From Leptofilum sp965223285 (GTDB lineage: Bacteria; Chloroflexota; Anaerolineae; Promineifilales; Promineifilaceae): a DNA stretch of 64,000 nt. Below the pieces are notes generated by a model, which ran no database searches, was not told the origin of the DNA, and saw only the letters and a program-made list of their open reading frames with translations. A program made the translations under genes and the position numbers. Positions 35,474 to 44,104 of the stretch are shown here, one piece after another (position 1 is the first letter of the stretch; each line of letters opens with the position of its first letter). Where the stretch lies: positions 930,001 through 994,000 of the forward strand of contig NZ_OZ244997.1 of assembly GCF_965223285.1 (NCBI RefSeq), read 5' to 3'.

Positions 35474-35599
35474 TACCCTTATCCTTAACACCCCCCTACT
35501 TTTGTGCCTTAGTATAAGTAAGGGTATAGTAACAAAACATTTAACTGAGACAGTGGATGAATTAAACTGCTGATTGTTTAATAGAATGCACACTTTCTG

Positions 35600-35634
35600 A
35601 CGCGCTGCGCTTCACGTGAGGCGCAGCGCGTTTA
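35600..35634 (+). terminator. Strong hairpin terminator after the cassette
   Basis: CGCGCTGCGC (35601-35610) pairs perfectly with GCGCAGCGCG (35621-35630) around TTCACGTGAG; an outer A-T pair extends it. TTT follows, a short U-tract. A likely rho-independent terminator, or a bidirectional insulator. Confidence 0.7.
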
Positions 35635-35728
35635 CCCTTTACTGGATCACTAACTGTTTGCAGTGCCAGGAGCCAAGTCAGCTAACCTCTCCCCCCGCCT
35701 AGACACTGCCTCACATTACTACTTTACT

Positions 35729-38440
35729 ATGAATAAATTTTCAAATCCTTATATGTATCGTTTGTTTTTGTTTACCCTTGTGTTGGCCTTATTGGTGGTT
35801 AGTGGACTCACCGTTTTGGCTCAGTCGGAAGATGAACGGATTTGGAGCGAACCGCTAAATATTTCGCAAAGCGGTGCAGCTTCAGAACCGTCATTGTCGC
35901 AAGATAGCGGCGGTGCCTACCATCTGTTTTGGCGGGACGAATTCTCCGGTATTTTCTATTCTTCTGGGGATGGTCAGACCTGGACAGAGCCAGTTGCCCC
36001 TCGTTTTCCCTTTAGTGAGCCCCCCTTTGGGGCCGTTGGTGAGGATGGATTTGAAGGCTTCTTTACGCCTTCGGTTTTTGTCGATCCTCAAGATGTTGCC
36101 CACGCGCTTTGGGTGAATGAGGATGATGAGCTTTTTTACAGCAGGGTTGGCGTGGCAAATATAACGACTGGGGCTACGGGATGGGTTGGGCCGCAACTTA
36201 TTTCTCGGAATGTGTTTCGGTATGAGATTATTGCAGGGGCAAACGGCCGTTTGCACATGCTCTATCTTACAACCAGAACCACCGCGACGGTAGCGGCTGG
36301 TATCGTTCATCGCTTCTCAGATGATGGTGGAGCCGTGTGGTCAGAACCTATCAATATCTATGCGTCTGACTACTATCGCACGATCACGCCTGGGCAGGCC
36401 AACTTTCACGTCTCGATGGCAGATGGCGAAAACGTTATCCTTGTTTGGGATAACCGCGATCTGGACACCGTCTTTGTAACGCGCTCAACGGACAACGGTG
36501 TTACTTGGGAAGAACCACGTACTGTCGATCAACGCCTGGAGGAAGACCCTGTTGATTCCCAAGGGCCAGCCCAAATTAATCTATATGCTAATGGCAGCAA
36601 CGTGAACCTGACCTGGCACGCCAGCCACGCAGAAGAAGAATGTTCTCAATACGTGCAGCAGTCCAGCGATAGTGGTGTGACCTGGCAAGATGTGCAGGTA
36701 GTACGCACCGATGAACTCGACTGCCCTTTAGGCGGCCGTTTTGTTGAAGGCACCAATGGTCTACTCTTCCTAATTTCGTCATTGGCTGACAATGTATACA
36801 TGCAAGCGCAGGATGGTGATCAATGGAGTCGCCCAATTTTGCAAGGCCCATTGGGTACTTTTACCGATCCCGTTACCTTCCGCAATGTGAGCTTCGAATG
36901 CTACCAGATGGACATAACGCCTGAAAATCGGCTTGTTGTAATTGGCTGCGGCAGCGGCAATGATGATGACATCTGGCTAATTTCTCGGCCTCTAGGAACC
37001 ATAGAAAATTGGTCTTCGCGCTTTGTGCCAACCTCGGTTTGGAGCCAGCCCGTTGCGGTTGCCACGGCCGAGGTACAGATGTTGCAGCCAGACATTGTGA
37101 TTGGGTCTGATAACCGAATGCACGCCTTTTGGAGCCAGTCGCAGAATCCAGTCGCGACGGGCCGTATTGCCAATCCGCTGAACATTCCTGGCAATGAAAT
37201 TTTCTACTCCCGTTTTGACGCAGGCCAGTGGTCTGCGCCCAGACCTGTATTGCGGTCTCCCAACGGCAGCCAGGCAGATTTCCCAGCACTTGCTTCTGAC
37301 AAACAAGGAAGTTTATTTGTCGCCTGGGCAGGCAATCAGCCGAATGGGGTCTATTTTAGCCGGGCACTTGCTGACCGCGCCGCATCGGTGACGGAATGGA
37401 TTTCGCCGCAATTACTGCCTGCCCCTCGAGAATCGGCGACGTGGCCGAGCATGGTGTCGGATGGCGAAAGTACCATTTACGTAGCGTACACAATCCCGTT
37501 AAATGAAGACCGTGGCATTTACCTGGTCCGTTCTGAAGATGATGGCGATAGCTGGTCAGATGCCATCACTGTGTTTGACGGCGTTGAAGCCGAATGGGAT
37601 TTGATTGGCCCAACCGCGTTGAGCCGAACGTCGGATGGTACGCTTCATTTGCTGTGGACCCGCTGGACGCAGTTGCCAGAGATGCAATCTATTGCGCTAG
37701 CGTACGCACGTTCTGAGGACAATGGGCAAACATGGTCTGAGCCGGAGATTGTGACGGAAGAGCCACTTTTGGGAAGTGCGCTGTTGGGTGTACAAGAACG
37801 GTTTGTACACCGAACCTGGACAGGATTAATAGACGGCCGTCCCGTTATTTGGCATCAATTTTCTGAGGATGGCGGCATTACCTGGGGCGCGGCTGGGCGT
37901 ATTGTAGATCCTGGCCTGATTGCTGGCCCTACGGCATTGATTGCTGACCATAACGAAGAGCCAATCGTCGTGCAGCTCGCTGAGACGAACGCTGGCCAAC
38001 TGGTGCTACAGGAATGGCTTTGGACCGGCGATCGGTGGGTAGGTGGTGAACGGCGTGACTTGCAGGAAACGGCCGTAAACGCAGACGCAATCTCTGCTAT
38101 CGCCGCCCCAGACGGTCAAATTGCTGTCATGTATGGCAGCCTCATCGGGGATGGCACTACGTTAACAGACGAATTAATCTACACGAGCCGCCAATGGCAG
38201 GTTGATGATCCAGAAATTACGCGGACACCTTTACCCACCATTACCCCAACGCCAGAAGTTGTTCCAACAGAAACGCCCGTGCCGCCGCCTTCACCCACAC
38301 CAACGGCAACCTTGGCACCAGTACAAAATACAGGGCCACTCGGTGGCAGCTCCGGGGGCATTATTGTAGGTGTTGTTGTTGCACTTTTGCTGGTTGCTAT
38401 TATTTTCACCATTGGCTGGCGAATTTCTAGGGCCAAGTAA
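35729..38440 (+). CDS. Secreted sialidase-like beta-propeller surface protein
   Basis: About 903 residues from ATG 35729. A signal peptide (MYRLFLFTLVLALLVVSGL, cut near VLAQ) is followed by an extended propeller region with at least seven Asp-box (SxDxGxTW) motifs: SGDGQTW, SDDGGAVW, STDNGVTW, SSDSGVTW, SEDDGDSW, SEDNGQTW, SEDGGITW. A Thr/Pro stalk (TPLPTITPTPEVVPTETP) and one helix with a basic tail (IIFTIGWRISRAK) anchor it. Asp-box proteins often bind or cleave glycans, but no catalytic Arg triad of true sialidases is recognisable. A smaller paralogue is at 48172. It lies in the glycan locus and may bind the glycan made there. Confidence 0.85.
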   Translation: MNKFSNPYMYRLFLFTLVLALLVVSGLTVLAQSEDERIWSEPLNISQSGAASEPSLSQDSGGAYHLFWRDEFSGIFYSSGDGQTWTEPVAPRFPFSEPPFGAVGEDGFEGFFTPSVFVDPQDVAHALWVNEDDELFYSRVGVANITTGATGWVGPQLISRNVFRYEIIAGANGRLHMLYLTTRTTATVAAGIVHRFSDDGGAVWSEPINIYASDYYRTITPGQANFHVSMADGENVILVWDNRDLDTVFVTRSTDNGVTWEEPRTVDQRLEEDPVDSQGPAQINLYANGSNVNLTWHASHAEEECSQYVQQSSDSGVTWQDVQVVRTDELDCPLGGRFVEGTNGLLFLISSLADNVYMQAQDGDQWSRPILQGPLGTFTDPVTFRNVSFECYQMDITPENRLVVIGCGSGNDDDIWLISRPLGTIENWSSRFVPTSVWSQPVAVATAEVQMLQPDIVIGSDNRMHAFWSQSQNPVATGRIANPLNIPGNEIFYSRFDAGQWSAPRPVLRSPNGSQADFPALASDKQGSLFVAWAGNQPNGVYFSRALADRAASVTEWISPQLLPAPRESATWPSMVSDGESTIYVAYTIPLNEDRGIYLVRSEDDGDSWSDAITVFDGVEAEWDLIGPTALSRTSDGTLHLLWTRWTQLPEMQSIALAYARSEDNGQTWSEPEIVTEEPLLGSALLGVQERFVHRTWTGLIDGRPVIWHQFSEDGGITWGAAGRIVDPGLIAGPTALIADHNEEPIVVQLAETNAGQLVLQEWLWTGDRWVGGERRDLQETAVNADAISAIAAPDGQIAVMYGSLIGDGTTLTDELIYTSRQWQVDDPEITRTPLPTITPTPEVVPTETPVPPPSPTPTATLAPVQNTGPLGGSSGGIIVGVVVALLLVAIIFTIGWRISRAK

Positions 38441-38485
38441 GCAGCTCACATTTGTTTTCTCGTGAAAGTCACCGTCAACTCAAAA

Positions 38486-38522
38486 GTCATCCACCAATTC
38501 TATTGATTTGATTGTGGATGAC
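38486..38522 (+). terminator. Hairpin after the beta-propeller gene
   Basis: GTCATCCAC (38486-38494) and GTGGATGAC (38514-38522) form a 9-bp stem, extended by AAT/ATT across one bulge. No U-tract follows, so its role as a terminator is uncertain. Confidence 0.4.
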
Positions 38523-38681
38523 CTCCAAGTAAGGTGCATCTTAAGAGAGTAACAGTACCATCGAGAGCGTACCAACAAGGCCAATTTTTGTTGGCTGGGG
38601 GATGTGAGTATGCCCACAAAGCCTGGTACATCCTGAAATTTGCCAATTAGCTATTCTGTAGAAAGAAAGGAGTTACAACTC

Positions 38682-38966
38682 ATGAAACGTATCTTTGTTG
38701 CTGGTTTGTTCACATCATTTATTGCCCTGGCTAGCGTAAGCTCCGTATTTGCTGCTCCGCCAGCTTACATCGATCCCAACACGGGCGGTATGCTGGCTCA
38801 GGCATTGATTGTTGTTTTGGGCATGCTGACCGGCGTATGGTTCTTTTTTGCGAACCGCATCAAACTGTTCTTCAATCGCATTACGCGCAACCGTCAGCCT
38901 GAAAGTGAACCAGTTGCACAGGAAGTTGTAACCCCAGAGACGCCACAAGAAAACCAGGTTCAGTAA
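38682..38966 (+). CDS. Small secreted membrane protein (YIDPxTG family)
   Basis: 94 residues from ATG 38682, 10 bp after AAAGGAG. Signal peptide MKRIFVAGLFTSFIALASV cut near VFAAPP, then YIDPNTGGMLAQALIVVLGML and a helix ending in FANRIKLFF, with a charged tail. Small proteins with a YIDPGTG-type motif followed by a membrane helix are frequent in bacterial glycan clusters beside phosphodiesterases, as here with the gene at 39191. Function unknown. Confidence 0.75.
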   Translation: MKRIFVAGLFTSFIALASVSSVFAAPPAYIDPNTGGMLAQALIVVLGMLTGVWFFFANRIKLFFNRITRNRQPESEPVAQEVVTPETPQENQVQ

Positions 38967-38978
38967 TGAGAACCTGGT
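38953..38978 (+). terminator. Hairpin spanning the stop codon
   Basis: ACCAGGTTC (38953-38961) and GAACCTGGT (38970-38978) form a perfect 9-bp stem whose loop contains the stop codon of the YIDPNTG protein. No U-tract follows. Confidence 0.45.
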
Positions 38979-39038
38979 CTGTTGCCAAGCACATTGACTG
39001 TGGCAGCAGTTTGTAATAGCGCAAACAACCATTTGCGC

Positions 39039-39104
39039 CGTGCTTGCCGAAAGGCTTAATAAAAACCAGATTACCAAGATTGGTGGCATTTTTCGGTAAG
39101 CACG
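39039..39104. repeat. 66-bp inverted repeat
   Basis: CGTGCTTGCCGAAA (39039-39052) and TTTCGGTAAGCACG (39091-39104) pair at 13 of 14 positions (one wobble) around a 38-nt loop. It sits in the gap before the phosphodiesterase gene. It may be a small mobile repeat or an mRNA structure. Confidence 0.55.
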
Positions 39105-39190
39105 TAGTTTATCCCTCCAAGGCTTCCACTACTGCTTCTCGCCGCTGCCACCCATTTAGAATTTAATACACTGTTTCAAAAAAGATAACT

Positions 39191-41038
39191 ATGCGTGTAG
39201 TCATTATTGGCTTAGATGCCTTTGAACCAAGACGTTTTGAACGTCTGTATGAAGAAGGGCGGGTACCCAACCTGGCGCGTTACGTTGATGTAAATGCCTA
39301 CTCCCGCTTTGCTGTATCAAATCCGCCCCAGAGTGAAGTTTCCTGGACCAGTATTGCGACGGGGCTAAACCCCGGTGGACATGGCATGTTTGATTTTGTC
39401 CACCGCAATCCAGATAACTATGCCTTGAATGTATCCTTGCTGCCGACCAAAAGTGGTTTTGGCGGGACGCAGTTTGCAGAACCATTTTCTGCCAAGACAA
39501 TTTTTGATCAGGCTGTCTCACAAGGGTATCCGGCAACCGCTTTATGGTGGCCTGCCTTATTCCCGGCACGGATGCGGTCACTCGTACGCTCTTTGCCTGG
39601 CTTGGGTACGCCTGATCTACTTGGCCGTCTGGGTGTAGGAACGCTTTTTACTACTGATAGAGGGATGGCTCAGGCAAGCGGCCGTAAAACTCCGGTCGCT
39701 ATTTTAGAAAAAGTAGGCAACAAAAAGTATAAATCTGTGGTTGCGGGTCCCATGCGCAAAGCCAAAGGGGGTGGCGTAGAGCCTGCCACACATGAACTGA
39801 TCGTTGAACAGACTGGCAGTGATGCGGTACAGGTGACTGTAGAAAAACATCGGCTGGAGTTGCGTTTGGGTGAGTGGAGCCCTATTTTGGAGCTTAAATT
39901 CAAAATTGGGTTCCTGGTTTCATTGCCCAGCATTACCCAACTGATTTTGACACACGTAGGGGATGAGCTGAGTATTTATGCCCTGCCGCTGCAAATCCAT
40001 CCGCTGCGCTCTGCCTGGCATTATGGCACCCCCCGCAATTTTGTGAAGGATTCCTGGAAAAATGCTGGCCCATTCCTGACGGTTGGTTGGCCACAAGACA
40101 CGACTGCTCTCGAAGATGGCTTCATTGAAGACGATCATTTCATTCGTCTGTGTGAATCTATTGTGGCGATGCGGGAACGTGTTTTGATGCACCATCTGGA
40201 TTCCTTTAAGGAGGGTGTGTTGGGCTGTGTATTTGACACGCTCGACCGGATGCAGCATATGTTCTGGCGGGATCGGCCAGATTTGATTGATGAATGGTAC
40301 GTAAAAATGGATGCCTTGGTGGGCCGTGTTGAGCAAAAGCTGGCGGCTAAGGGCATTAAAGATATGACCAAGTTGGTGGTGATTTCTGATCATGGCTTTA
40401 CGGAATTTGGTCAGAAGGCACATTTGAACCGTTGGTTACAAGAACATGGGTATTTGACGGCAAAAACGGCCGTTACCCAGGGCAGTTTCAGCGATGTAGA
40501 GTGGAGCCAAACCCAGGCTTATGGCATTGGTCTGAACAGCCTGTATTTGAACCTGAACGGCCGTGAGGGCAAGGGCATTGTGCAAGCGAGCGAGCAGGAG
40601 AACCTGCTAAACAAAATGTGTGATGACCTCCTGCAGTGGGAAGCACCCAACGGCCAAAAAGTGGTAAACAAAGTTTGGCGTAATAAAGATGTGTTCGACG
40701 GCCCGCTATCTTCTTATGGGCCAGACGTGATGGTGGGCTTTGCTTCTGGCTTCCGTGCCTCGTCCCAAACGGGGCTGGGCGGCTGGGAGGAGGACGCCAT
40801 CGAGACAAACAATGATCATTGGGGAGCCGACCACTGCATTGACCCCAATGTGGTGCCGGGCGTGCTGTTTTGCAGTCATGGCCTGGGCAATTTCCCCAGC
40901 CCTTCTTACCGAGATATTCCCATGTTAACCATCGGCTCCAAGCCAGATGCTAGCGGTTCGGCACCGCCGCCGACCTCTAGCGGTACGGAATCTGATGAAG
41001 TGATTGAAGAAAGGTTAAAGAGCCTTGGCTACCTCTAA
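39191..41038 (+). CDS. Type I phosphodiesterase / alkaline-phosphatase superfamily enzyme
   Basis: 615 residues. Metal-binding opening MRVVIIGLDAFEPRRFERL, then the Thr nucleophile in EVSWTSIATGLNPGGHG as in nucleotide pyrophosphatases (NPP type), and VVISDHGFTEFG for the second metal site. The C-terminus, ERLKSLGYL, is the common ending of this family in glycan loci. No signal peptide, so activity in the cytoplasm or at the inner face is implied. The substrate is probably a sugar or lipid phosphodiester. It overlaps the next gene by 14 bp. Confidence 0.88.
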   Translation: MRVVIIGLDAFEPRRFERLYEEGRVPNLARYVDVNAYSRFAVSNPPQSEVSWTSIATGLNPGGHGMFDFVHRNPDNYALNVSLLPTKSGFGGTQFAEPFSAKTIFDQAVSQGYPATALWWPALFPARMRSLVRSLPGLGTPDLLGRLGVGTLFTTDRGMAQASGRKTPVAILEKVGNKKYKSVVAGPMRKAKGGGVEPATHELIVEQTGSDAVQVTVEKHRLELRLGEWSPILELKFKIGFLVSLPSITQLILTHVGDELSIYALPLQIHPLRSAWHYGTPRNFVKDSWKNAGPFLTVGWPQDTTALEDGFIEDDHFIRLCESIVAMRERVLMHHLDSFKEGVLGCVFDTLDRMQHMFWRDRPDLIDEWYVKMDALVGRVEQKLAAKGIKDMTKLVVISDHGFTEFGQKAHLNRWLQEHGYLTAKTAVTQGSFSDVEWSQTQAYGIGLNSLYLNLNGREGKGIVQASEQENLLNKMCDDLLQWEAPNGQKVVNKVWRNKDVFDGPLSSYGPDVMVGFASGFRASSQTGLGGWEEDAIETNNDHWGADHCIDPNVVPGVLFCSHGLGNFPSPSYRDIPMLTIGSKPDASGSAPPPTSSGTESDEVIEERLKSLGYL

Positions 41039-41618
41039 TGTAACTCCAGAAACGGCCGTGCCCCAGGTCGAACCAACAACAACAGCAGCCGCGAAGCGGG
41101 GTGTGAATCGCGCAACCTTGTGGATTGTGTTTGCAGCGGCTGTTTTTCCCACACATTTTTGGGCACTTGTGGACTTTTTGCGTGAATATCCCGCCTGGAT
41201 CAAGCGCATGAACACGGCTGAACTCCTCGGCTCGTTTTCTTACGTAATGGGCGTGTTTGCCCTGCCCGACGCCATTGTGCTTTTCCTGGGCGTTTTGCTG
41301 TTGGCGTTCATATTGCCATACCGATTCTTCCGCGAAAAGTTTGCCGCTTTGGGGAGTGCTGTGGCCTTGATTACGGCCGTTTGGCTTGTTATCTTTCACT
41401 CTTTTCCAAAATGGTTAGAGATGCGCCAAATGGTGCCGCTGGCACTTTGGGCCGCAAGCTACCTGTTGGTCATGGGGGTCGCCTATTTCCAGATTTTGCG
41501 CAATCCCAAAGCTGAAGCGTTGGTAGATAGCTTCATGCAGCGCGCCGTTTCGCTGGCTGGTCTTTACCTGTTTATTGATTTTCTCAGCCTAATTAACGTA
41601 CTGATTCGCAATTTTTAG
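41025..41618 (+). CDS. Multi-pass membrane protein
   Basis: 197 residues, start TTG 41025 overlapping the previous gene (GAAAGGTTAAAG upstream; the only ATG nearby, at 41037, would be followed by a stop). The first 30 residues are polar and carry an ACGGCCGT copy read as ETAV. Then four to five helices follow (LWIVFAAAVFPTHFWALVDFL, IVLFLGVLLLAFILPY, VALITAVWLVIFH, AGLYLFIDFLSLINVLI). No known motif. The translational overlap with the phosphodiesterase suggests they work together. Confidence 0.75.
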   Translation: MATSNVTPETAVPQVEPTTTAAAKRGVNRATLWIVFAAAVFPTHFWALVDFLREYPAWIKRMNTAELLGSFSYVMGVFALPDAIVLFLGVLLLAFILPYRFFREKFAALGSAVALITAVWLVIFHSFPKWLEMRQMVPLALWAASYLLVMGVAYFQILRNPKAEALVDSFMQRAVSLAGLYLFIDFLSLINVLIRNF

Positions 41619-41631
41619 TTGAGGTTATTTC

Positions 41632-43170
41632 GTGACGAAAATTAATCGCCGCACTTTCTTAAAGCTGCTGCCAACCGTGCCTTTTGCCAAAGTTGCCTGG
41701 CCTGCTGTGGAAACGGCCGTAAACAACACCATCAATCCGGCGCAAAGCAGTGACCAACCCAACATCCTGTTCCTGGTCTTCGATACGCTTACGGCACAAC
41801 ATATGTCTCTGTATGGTTACAACCGGGAAACGACTCCCCACATGGCCCGCTTCGCCGAAAAATCTACTGTCTTCCACAAGCATGTAGCTGGCGGCAACTT
41901 TACCTCACCAGGCACCAGCACCCTCATGACAGGCACTTACCCCTGGACGCATCGCGCCATTCAGTTGCATGGTCTGGTACACAATGAATTTGTGCAGAAA
42001 AATATCTTCTCGCAAATGCCAGATAATTACCATACCGTAGCTTACACGCACAACTTGCTGGTGATGTCGCTGCTGCACCAATTCCGGGGCGATTTAGACC
42101 TGTTCAAAAAGACGCGCGAACTGTGTCTCTCTGACGGTCAATTTTCAGATCGATTGTTCTTTGATGATTACACCCACGCTTTTTGGGCGGAAACAACGGC
42201 CCTGCAAGGCGGGGCGACGCCACCCGGTGCCTTGTTCCTCTCTTTGCTGGATCGATTTGCCAACTTTGCAGAAACGCGCGGTTTTGAACAAGAATTGGCT
42301 GAACTTTACCCGCGCGGGGTTCCCAATTTGCATACGCTCTCCTTCTTGCTGGAAGACGCCATTGATTGGATTGAAGAGCAAGTGGTGACGATGCCGCAGC
42401 CATTCATGGGTTATTTCCACCTGCTGCCGCCGCATGAACCATACACGCCTCGTGCCGAGTTCATTGACATTTTCACCGATGGCTGGCAGCCGACCGAAAA
42501 GCCGAAGCTGTTCGGCTCACAGCATATGCCGCAGGCAGCCCTGAACCGGGAACGACGCCTGTATGATGAGTTTATTGCCTTTACAGATGCGGAATTCGGC
42601 CGTTTGATGGACAACCTGGAACAGCAAGGAGTATTCGAGAATACCTACATCGTTCTCACCAGCGATCACGGCGAGCTATTTGAGCGTGGCATTCGCGGGC
42701 ATGTGACCCTGACGCTGTACGAAGGCTTGAACCATTTGCCATTGGTCATCCACAAGCCGGGGCAGCAAAGCCGGGAAGATGTTTTCCAGCGCACCACGGC
42801 CGCAGATATTTTGCCCACGCTTATGCAGCTTACGGGGCAATCCGTGCCAGACTGGTGCGAAGGCGCCGTGCTGCCTACTTTTGGCGGCGCAGAAGCACCC
42901 GAAGATCGGTTTGTGTATGCCGTTGAGGCCAAGAGTAACCCGAAGTATGCTGCGCTAACGGAAGCAACCGTTGCCATGTACCAGGATGATATGAAGCTGA
43001 TCCGTTACTTTGGTTATACCGACGACGACAAGTATGAACTGTATAACTTAAAAGACGATCCCGAAGAGTTAAACAATATTTATGAGAGCGAAAAAGGGTT
43101 GACAGACGATTTAACAACTGCTTTGAAAGACAAAATTTTCGCTGAAAATGCACCTTACCGAGGTGAGTAA
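41632..43170 (+). CDS. Sulfatase-fold enzyme with Thr nucleophile and Tat-like signal
   Basis: 512 residues, start GTG 41632. An N-terminal INRRTFLKLLP motif suggests Tat export of a folded, metal-loaded enzyme. Sulfatase-fold signs: LFLVFDTLTAQHMSLYGY, TSDHGELFERG and VYAVEAKSNPKY-like C-terminal strands. At the site where sulfatases need Cys/Ser for formylglycine (C-x-P-x-R) this protein has T-S-P-G-T, so Thr is the likely nucleophile. That fits phosphotransferases or phosphodiesterases such as EptA/LtaS rather than a sulfatase. It may add or remove phospho-substituents of the glycan. Confidence 0.85.
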   Translation: MTKINRRTFLKLLPTVPFAKVAWPAVETAVNNTINPAQSSDQPNILFLVFDTLTAQHMSLYGYNRETTPHMARFAEKSTVFHKHVAGGNFTSPGTSTLMTGTYPWTHRAIQLHGLVHNEFVQKNIFSQMPDNYHTVAYTHNLLVMSLLHQFRGDLDLFKKTRELCLSDGQFSDRLFFDDYTHAFWAETTALQGGATPPGALFLSLLDRFANFAETRGFEQELAELYPRGVPNLHTLSFLLEDAIDWIEEQVVTMPQPFMGYFHLLPPHEPYTPRAEFIDIFTDGWQPTEKPKLFGSQHMPQAALNRERRLYDEFIAFTDAEFGRLMDNLEQQGVFENTYIVLTSDHGELFERGIRGHVTLTLYEGLNHLPLVIHKPGQQSREDVFQRTTAADILPTLMQLTGQSVPDWCEGAVLPTFGGAEAPEDRFVYAVEAKSNPKYAALTEATVAMYQDDMKLIRYFGYTDDDKYELYNLKDDPEELNNIYESEKGLTDDLTTALKDKIFAENAPYRGE

Positions 43171-43199
43171 AAAAACCGCTTATTAGAGGAATATTTTCG

Positions 43200-43991
43200 A
43201 TGATTGCACACGTACAAAACTTATTCCAATTTCGTGAACTTATAGGCATGTGGGCTTTCCGTGAAATTCGGGTGCGCTACAAGCAGTCGCTACTAGGTGC
43301 CGCCTGGGCAATTTTACAGCCGCTTGCTATAACGTTAATGTTTACGTTTGTCTTTTCCCAAATTGCCCGAATTGAAACAGAACAACCGTATCCGATTTTC
43401 TCCTACACGGCGATGTTACCCTGGACGCTCTTCGCCACTTCTATTAGCTTTGGTGTCAATTCGCTCATCAACAACATGAATTTGGTGACCAAAACGTACT
43501 TCCCCCGCGAAGTGCTGCCTTTGGGCGTAATTGGTGCGGCCTTGTTTGATTTTCTCATCGCCTCCAGCATTTTTGTGCTGTTGTTGATCTATTATGAAAT
43601 CCCAGTGACGATTCACTTTTTGTGGATTCCGGTTTTTCTAATTATCCAAATTTTCTTGATGTTGGGCATTATATTGATTGGCTCGGCCATCACTGTTTTT
43701 TATCGGGATATGCGGTTTGTTGTACCGTTGGGCTTGCAGCTATGGATGTATGCCACCCCTATTATTTATCCGATAAAGCTGGTGGATGAGGCCTTGTCAC
43801 CTACCTTGCGTACTTTGTATGCACTGAATCCGATGGTAGGCATTATACAATCATATCGCAACGTGATTTTGGAAGGTGTGCCGCCGAATTTTAGCGATTT
43901 GGGCTTGGCTGCGGCCGTTTCTATCACGCTGTTTATTGTGGCTTACATTATTTTTAAGCGCCTGGAAGTTTTGTTTAACGATCTCATTTAA
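43200..43991 (+). CDS. ABC-2 polysaccharide exporter permease (Wzm-like)
   Basis: 263 residues, GAGGA upstream. ABC-2 permease with six helices: ELIGMWAFREIRVRYKQSLLGAAWAILQP in pieces is the typical N-terminal motif, and WMYATPIIYP, YALNPMVGIIQSYR near the end. Partner of the ATPase at 44105; together they export the completed glycan across the inner membrane. Confidence 0.95.
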   Translation: MIAHVQNLFQFRELIGMWAFREIRVRYKQSLLGAAWAILQPLAITLMFTFVFSQIARIETEQPYPIFSYTAMLPWTLFATSISFGVNSLINNMNLVTKTYFPREVLPLGVIGAALFDFLIASSIFVLLLIYYEIPVTIHFLWIPVFLIIQIFLMLGIILIGSAITVFYRDMRFVVPLGLQLWMYATPIIYPIKLVDEALSPTLRTLYALNPMVGIIQSYRNVILEGVPPNFSDLGLAAAVSITLFIVAYIIFKRLEVLFNDLI

Positions 43992-44104
43992 TTTGAACCC
44001 TCTTAGCATACGGTTCCATAGCAAGATGAATTGTAGGTAATTGATCGTATGTTGTTTCAAGATGACCACTGCCACAGCTTGGCAGTTCTTTGTAGGAGGC
44101 ATGG

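Larger units (their letters stand above)
35380..35728. other. Intergenic region closing the AT-rich cassette
   Basis: 349 bp without a supported gene. It holds an IS-end-like inverted repeat pair (35387-35473) and a strong hairpin (35600-35634), described separately. The open frames across it match no known protein. Confidence 0.7.

Noticed and set aside
35277..35573. 98-residue plus-strand reading after the cassette
   Set aside because: It overlaps DUF5989 out of frame and runs through the IS-end-like repeat; no family resemblance.
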